A stretch of DNA of 51,679 bases from Pseudomonas sp. CHM02 (GTDB lineage: Bacteria > Pseudomonadota > Gammaproteobacteria > Pseudomonadales > Pseudomonadaceae). Location: assembly GCF_000612585.1 (NCBI RefSeq), contig NZ_JFCA01000049.1, forward strand, positions 1 to 51,679, written 5' to 3'. Below the pieces are notes generated by a model. That model worked only from the letters and a program-made list of their open reading frames with translations. It made no database searches and was not told the DNA's origin. Each line of letters begins with the position of its first letter. Within the stretch, counting starts at the first letter, position 1. This document shows positions 48,733 through 51,679 of the stretch, one piece after another. Made by a program: the position numbers and the translations under genes.

Positions 48733-50700
48733 ATGATTTCGGCCGTGCAACGACGCTTCGCCAACCTCGGTATGGCAAAAAAACTGGGCTTGGGTTTCAC
48801 CCTGGTGCTGCTGTTGACGGCTTTGGTCGCCGCTATCGGGGTGTGGTCCCTGCAAACCGTTGGCCAGCGTTTCGAAGGCCTCAAGACCATGTCGTCGCTC
48901 AACAGCGGCCTGCTCAAGGTGCGCCTGATCGAGCAGGACTACGCGTTGCATGCCGACCCCAAGGCCGTCGACGCCCTGCATGAGAGTGTCGATGCCTTGG
49001 CAGCCCTCGCCACCCGCCTCAAGGCCCAGTCGGCGGCCAACGTGCCGGTCATGACCGATGTCGAACAGGCCCTGGCCGCTTATCGCAAGGCGTTCGATGA
49101 ATTTGTCGAATTGACCCAGACCAAGGACCTGGCGTTGGAAATGGCCAGTTGGTCGGTGTCCAGTGTGGCCAATAACCTCGACGTGTTGCAGGCCGGGCTG
49201 GCGGACGACGGCGCCTATGGCCTCAAGGAGAGCCAGGGCAAGGAGGGCGCGGAGTTCATCGAGCAGGCGGGGCAGGTCAGCCAGGTGTCGCGCCTGATGC
49301 TGCAAGCCATGAACGAAGCGCGGGTGCGCCTGGACCAGAGCCGCAAGGTGAGTGAGGAAGAAACCGAACAGGGCAAGATCGAGCAGGCCGACCAGGCCCT
49401 GGCTCAGGTCGAGCAACTGAAAACCTCGGTCAAGGACGCGGGCTACCAGACCGTGCTCAACGAAGTTTCCGGGCATATCGCCGCGTTCAGTGAAAAGCTC
49501 GGCGAGTACACCGGCCTGCTGGCGCAGGAAAAAGTGGTCTACAAGCAGTTGCATGACCGGGCGGACCAAGTGGTCAGCCGGGTCAACCAGGCTTACGACG
49601 CCGAAGACCAGTCGATGCAGGCGCAACTGAAGAAAAGCGCGATGCTGATCATCGGTTCTTCGGCCCTGGCGTTGCTGGTGGGGTTGATCGCGGCCTGGGT
49701 GATTACCCGGTTGATCGTCACGCCGCTGCGCAGTGTGATCGCCGTGGCCCAGCAGATCGCCGCCGGCGACTTGAGTGGGCGCATGGAGGTCAGTCGCCGC
49801 GATGAAATCGGCCAACTGATGCAGGCGATGCAACAGATGGGCAACGGCCTGAGCCACATGGTCAGCGGCCTGCAGGCTGGTATCGAGCAACTGGCCAGCT
49901 CGGCGCATTCATTGTCCAGCGTCACTGAGCAGACCAATGTCGAAGTCAGCAGCCAAAAAGAAGAAACCGAACAGGTCGCCACGGCGATGAACCAGATGAC
50001 CGCCACCGTGCACGATGTAGCGCGCAATGCCGAGGAGGCGGCGCAAGCGGCACAGACGGCGGACGACAAAGTCGACAGCGGCCAGCAGGTGGTGCGCCAG
50101 AGTTTGCAGCGCATCGAATTGCTGGCCACTTCCAGCACCAGTGCCAGCGCCAGCATCGAGAGCCTGAGCGCCGAGATCCAGAATATCGGCACCGTATTGA
50201 GTGTGATCAAGAGCGTGGCCGAACAGACCAACCTGCTGGCCCTCAACGCCGCCATCGAAGCCGCCCGTGCCGGCGAACAGGGCCGCGGTTTTGCGGTGGT
50301 GGCGGATGAAGTCCGGGCGCTGGCCAAGCGCACCCAGCAATCCACCGAAGAAATCGAGCGCCTGGTCAGTACCTTGCGCAGCGCTGCGCAGTCATCGGTG
50401 CAGCAGATCCAGCAAAGCGGTGAGCTGGTGAAGCTGGCGGTGAGCGATGCGCTGGAAACCGAAAGCGCCCTGGGCAGCATCGCGGTGGCGGTGTCGTTGA
50501 TCCAGCAGATGAACCAGCAGATTGCCGCCGCCGCCGAGCAGCAAAGCTCGGTGGCCGAAGAGATCAACCGCAGTGTCACCAGTATCCGCGCCAGTGCCGA
50601 TCAGTCGGCGCTGAGCATGCAGGGCAATGCCGCGTCGAGTATTCAACTGGCGCAGTTGGGGGCCGAGCTCAAGGGCATGGTGGGGCACTTCCGCCTGTGA
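48733..50700 (+). CDS. methyl-accepting chemotaxis protein with HBM-type sensor domain
   Basis: A 655-residue chemoreceptor. TM1 (about residues 16-38) and TM2 (about 305-328) enclose a large all-helical periplasmic domain of about 265 residues, as expected for the helical bimodular (HBM) fold. HAMP (about 329-382) and the coiled-coil signalling domain with the tip EQTNLLALNAAIEAARAG follow. Known HBM receptors such as McpS and McpQ of P. putida sense TCA-cycle acids or citrate; the ligand here is not determinable from sequence. RBS AAGAGGA lies about 14 bases upstream. It has no CheR-docking tail. Transcription may be independent of the upstream regulator. Confidence 0.93.
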   Translation: MISAVQRRFANLGMAKKLGLGFTLVLLLTALVAAIGVWSLQTVGQRFEGLKTMSSLNSGLLKVRLIEQDYALHADPKAVDALHESVDALAALATRLKAQSAANVPVMTDVEQALAAYRKAFDEFVELTQTKDLALEMASWSVSSVANNLDVLQAGLADDGAYGLKESQGKEGAEFIEQAGQVSQVSRLMLQAMNEARVRLDQSRKVSEEETEQGKIEQADQALAQVEQLKTSVKDAGYQTVLNEVSGHIAAFSEKLGEYTGLLAQEKVVYKQLHDRADQVVSRVNQAYDAEDQSMQAQLKKSAMLIIGSSALALLVGLIAAWVITRLIVTPLRSVIAVAQQIAAGDLSGRMEVSRRDEIGQLMQAMQQMGNGLSHMVSGLQAGIEQLASSAHSLSSVTEQTNVEVSSQKEETEQVATAMNQMTATVHDVARNAEEAAQAAQTADDKVDSGQQVVRQSLQRIELLATSSTSASASIESLSAEIQNIGTVLSVIKSVAEQTNLLALNAAIEAARAGEQGRGFAVVADEVRALAKRTQQSTEEIERLVSTLRSAAQSSVQQIQQSGELVKLAVSDALETESALGSIAVAVSLIQQMNQQIAAAAEQQSSVAEEINRSVTSIRASADQSALSMQGNAASSIQLAQLGAELKGMVGHFRL

Positions 50701-50736
50701 TCGCCGCGCGTACGTTGCGATCACAGGGGAGGGCAG

Positions 50737-51549
50737 TCAGGCGTTGTTGGCGAGGAACGTCAGCAGGGCTTCGTTGACGAAGTCCGGGTTTTCCCTTGCG
50801 CTGATATGACCCGCCTCCGGAATCAGGATCAGGCTGCAGCCAATCAGGCCAGCCATTTCCTCGGACTCGGCGGGTGGGCGCGGTTTGTCCTGTTCGCCAC
50901 ACATCACCAGGGTGGTGTCGGCGTCCAGGCGTGGCAGTTGCTCCAGCACGTCCTCGCGACTGAAGATCAACCGACCCAGAGGCACGATGCTGTGCAGCAG
51001 GCGCTCTCTGGAGTAACCCTGCAAGTGCTGGCGGAAATCCTGGTACAGCGCTGATTCGCGGTCGATACCGAGGCGGAAGAAGATCGGCGCGACCACATCC
51101 AACAGGGGCTCCGGGATGGCGCCGGCGTCCTCGATCATCTTGAACAGCGAGAAATAATACTGGCGCGTGGCCTCGGGCTCGGCGCCCAGGTACGTGTCCA
51201 TCAGCACCAGGCTGTTGACCCGCTGCGGTGCCAGCAATGCCAGGCGTGCGCCCCACATGCCGCCGACCGAGAGCCCTACCAGATTGATCTGTGGGATATC
51301 CAGCTGGTCCAGCAAGGCCAGGGCCTGGCGCGCGAGGTCGTCGAGGGAGCGAGTTTGCGCGGGCAGCGGGCCTGACTCGCCATGGCCCCACAGTTCCGGA
51401 ACGATCACGCGATACTGTTGCGACAAGGCTTCAATCTGTGGCGCCCACATATTGCGGTCCCACAGGTAGCTTGAACCCAGCAGGACGACGGGGCCGGAAC
51501 CCTGGTCGACGTAGTGCAGCGGTTGTCCATCAATGACGGCGACAGGCAT
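50737..51549 (-). CDS. alpha/beta fold hydrolase (PcaD/epoxide-hydrolase-like)
   Basis: A 270-residue cytosolic alpha/beta hydrolase. The oxyanion segment is VVLLGSSYLWDRNMW (about residues 22-36), with nucleophile Ser in LVGLSVGGMWGARLAL (about 94), acid in MCGEQDKPRPP and His in IPEAGHISARENP (about 248). The layout resembles 3-oxoadipate enol-lactonases and related carboxylesterases, but no aromatic-degradation genes are adjacent. It is convergent with the HBM chemoreceptor across 36 bases. From 51550 to the window end I see no gene. Confidence 0.9.
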   Translation of the reverse strand: MPVAVIDGQPLHYVDQGSGPVVLLGSSYLWDRNMWAPQIEALSQQYRVIVPELWGHGESGPLPAQTRSLDDLARQALALLDQLDIPQINLVGLSVGGMWGARLALLAPQRVNSLVLMDTYLGAEPEATRQYYFSLFKMIEDAGAIPEPLLDVVAPIFFRLGIDRESALYQDFRQHLQGYSRERLLHSIVPLGRLIFSREDVLEQLPRLDADTTLVMCGEQDKPRPPAESEEMAGLIGCSLILIPEAGHISARENPDFVNEALLTFLANNA

Positions 51550-51679
51550 AGCAGGCCTCTGACTTCATGGAGTGAGGGGCATGTTTTTACGCTAGTCGGG
51601 GGCGGGGGGATAGATGCAAAGTGATGGCATCTTGGGAAGCGGCGAGGTTGTTTGTACTGACCTGGCTTTTATTACTGTA

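Noticed and set aside
551..49908. Very long antisense reading frames, such as those opposite actP (551-2194), sdhA (4925-6577), sucA (8123-10468), the acyl-CoA synthetase (36018-38192) and the regulator plus chemoreceptor (47212-49908).
   Set aside because: They mirror strongly biased GC-rich genes, cross gene boundaries, have His/Arg/Gln-rich unnatural compositions and no ribosome sites. They are frame shadows.

Overview
The window is a chromosomal segment of a Pseudomonas, most likely from the P. fluorescens group. Three things point there: the uninterrupted block gltA / sdhCDAB-sucAB-lpdG-sucCD, the GC-rich coding with strong third-position G/C bias, and repeated intergenic palindromes of the GTAGGAGC...GGCTTGCC...GCGAT type, which are common in that group. 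I see no phage, integron, CRISPR array, rRNA, tRNA or insertion sequence. Most of the window reads as core genome.

Layout. 1-2.2 kb: a DUF485 protein and the acetate permease ActP, with two A-rich Hfq/Crc-type motifs at the first gene. 2.5-15.6 kb: the TCA-cycle block. gltA is divergent from sdhCDAB, sucAB, lpdG and sucCD, and the block is punctuated by three intergenic hairpins. 16-19.7 kb: branched-chain amino-acid permease BrnQ, a DUF599 membrane protein, a small lipoprotein and two overlapping hotdog thioesterases. 19.8-25 kb: chaperone HtpG, a dienelactone-hydrolase family protein, a pirin, an OsmC-type peroxidase and an exported amidohydrolase. 25-28.7 kb: a chemoreceptor, then the unsaturated fatty-acid genes fabA-fabB (minus strand) behind a DesT-like operator. 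29-34 kb: a tightly coupled minus-strand operon of TonB-dependent receptor, periplasmic binding protein and hybrid histidine kinase. 34-36 kb: gpsA, a DUF4389 protein and sixA. 36-42 kb: a lipid/acyl-CoA themed run (acyl-CoA synthetase behind a perfect palindromic operator, thioesterase, two alpha/beta hydrolases, a DUF4892 protein preceded by an 18-codon leader ORF, and an AI-2E-type permease). 42-45 kb: a two-component system and pyrF. 45-51.6 kb: a zinc-free NADP-dependent oxidoreductase, an SDR, a MocR-type regulator, an HBM-type chemoreceptor and a terminal alpha/beta hydrolase.

How the parts work together. GltA, SDH, 2-oxoglutarate dehydrogenase and succinyl-CoA synthetase give citrate synthesis and the 2-oxoglutarate-to-fumarate arc of the TCA cycle, and ActP feeds acetate toward the same carbon pool. 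FabA/FabB, GpsA, the acyl-CoA synthetase and the thioesterases connect to membrane-lipid supply. The most system-like item is the receptor / binding-protein / hybrid-kinase operon at 28976-33937. It looks like an outer-membrane-to-cytoplasm sensing line with no visible permease, sigma/anti-sigma pair or response-regulator output. Other points worth a second look are a one-base A-run difference at the start of sdhC, the leader ORF that overlaps the DUF4892 start, and the hairpins inside the TCA block.
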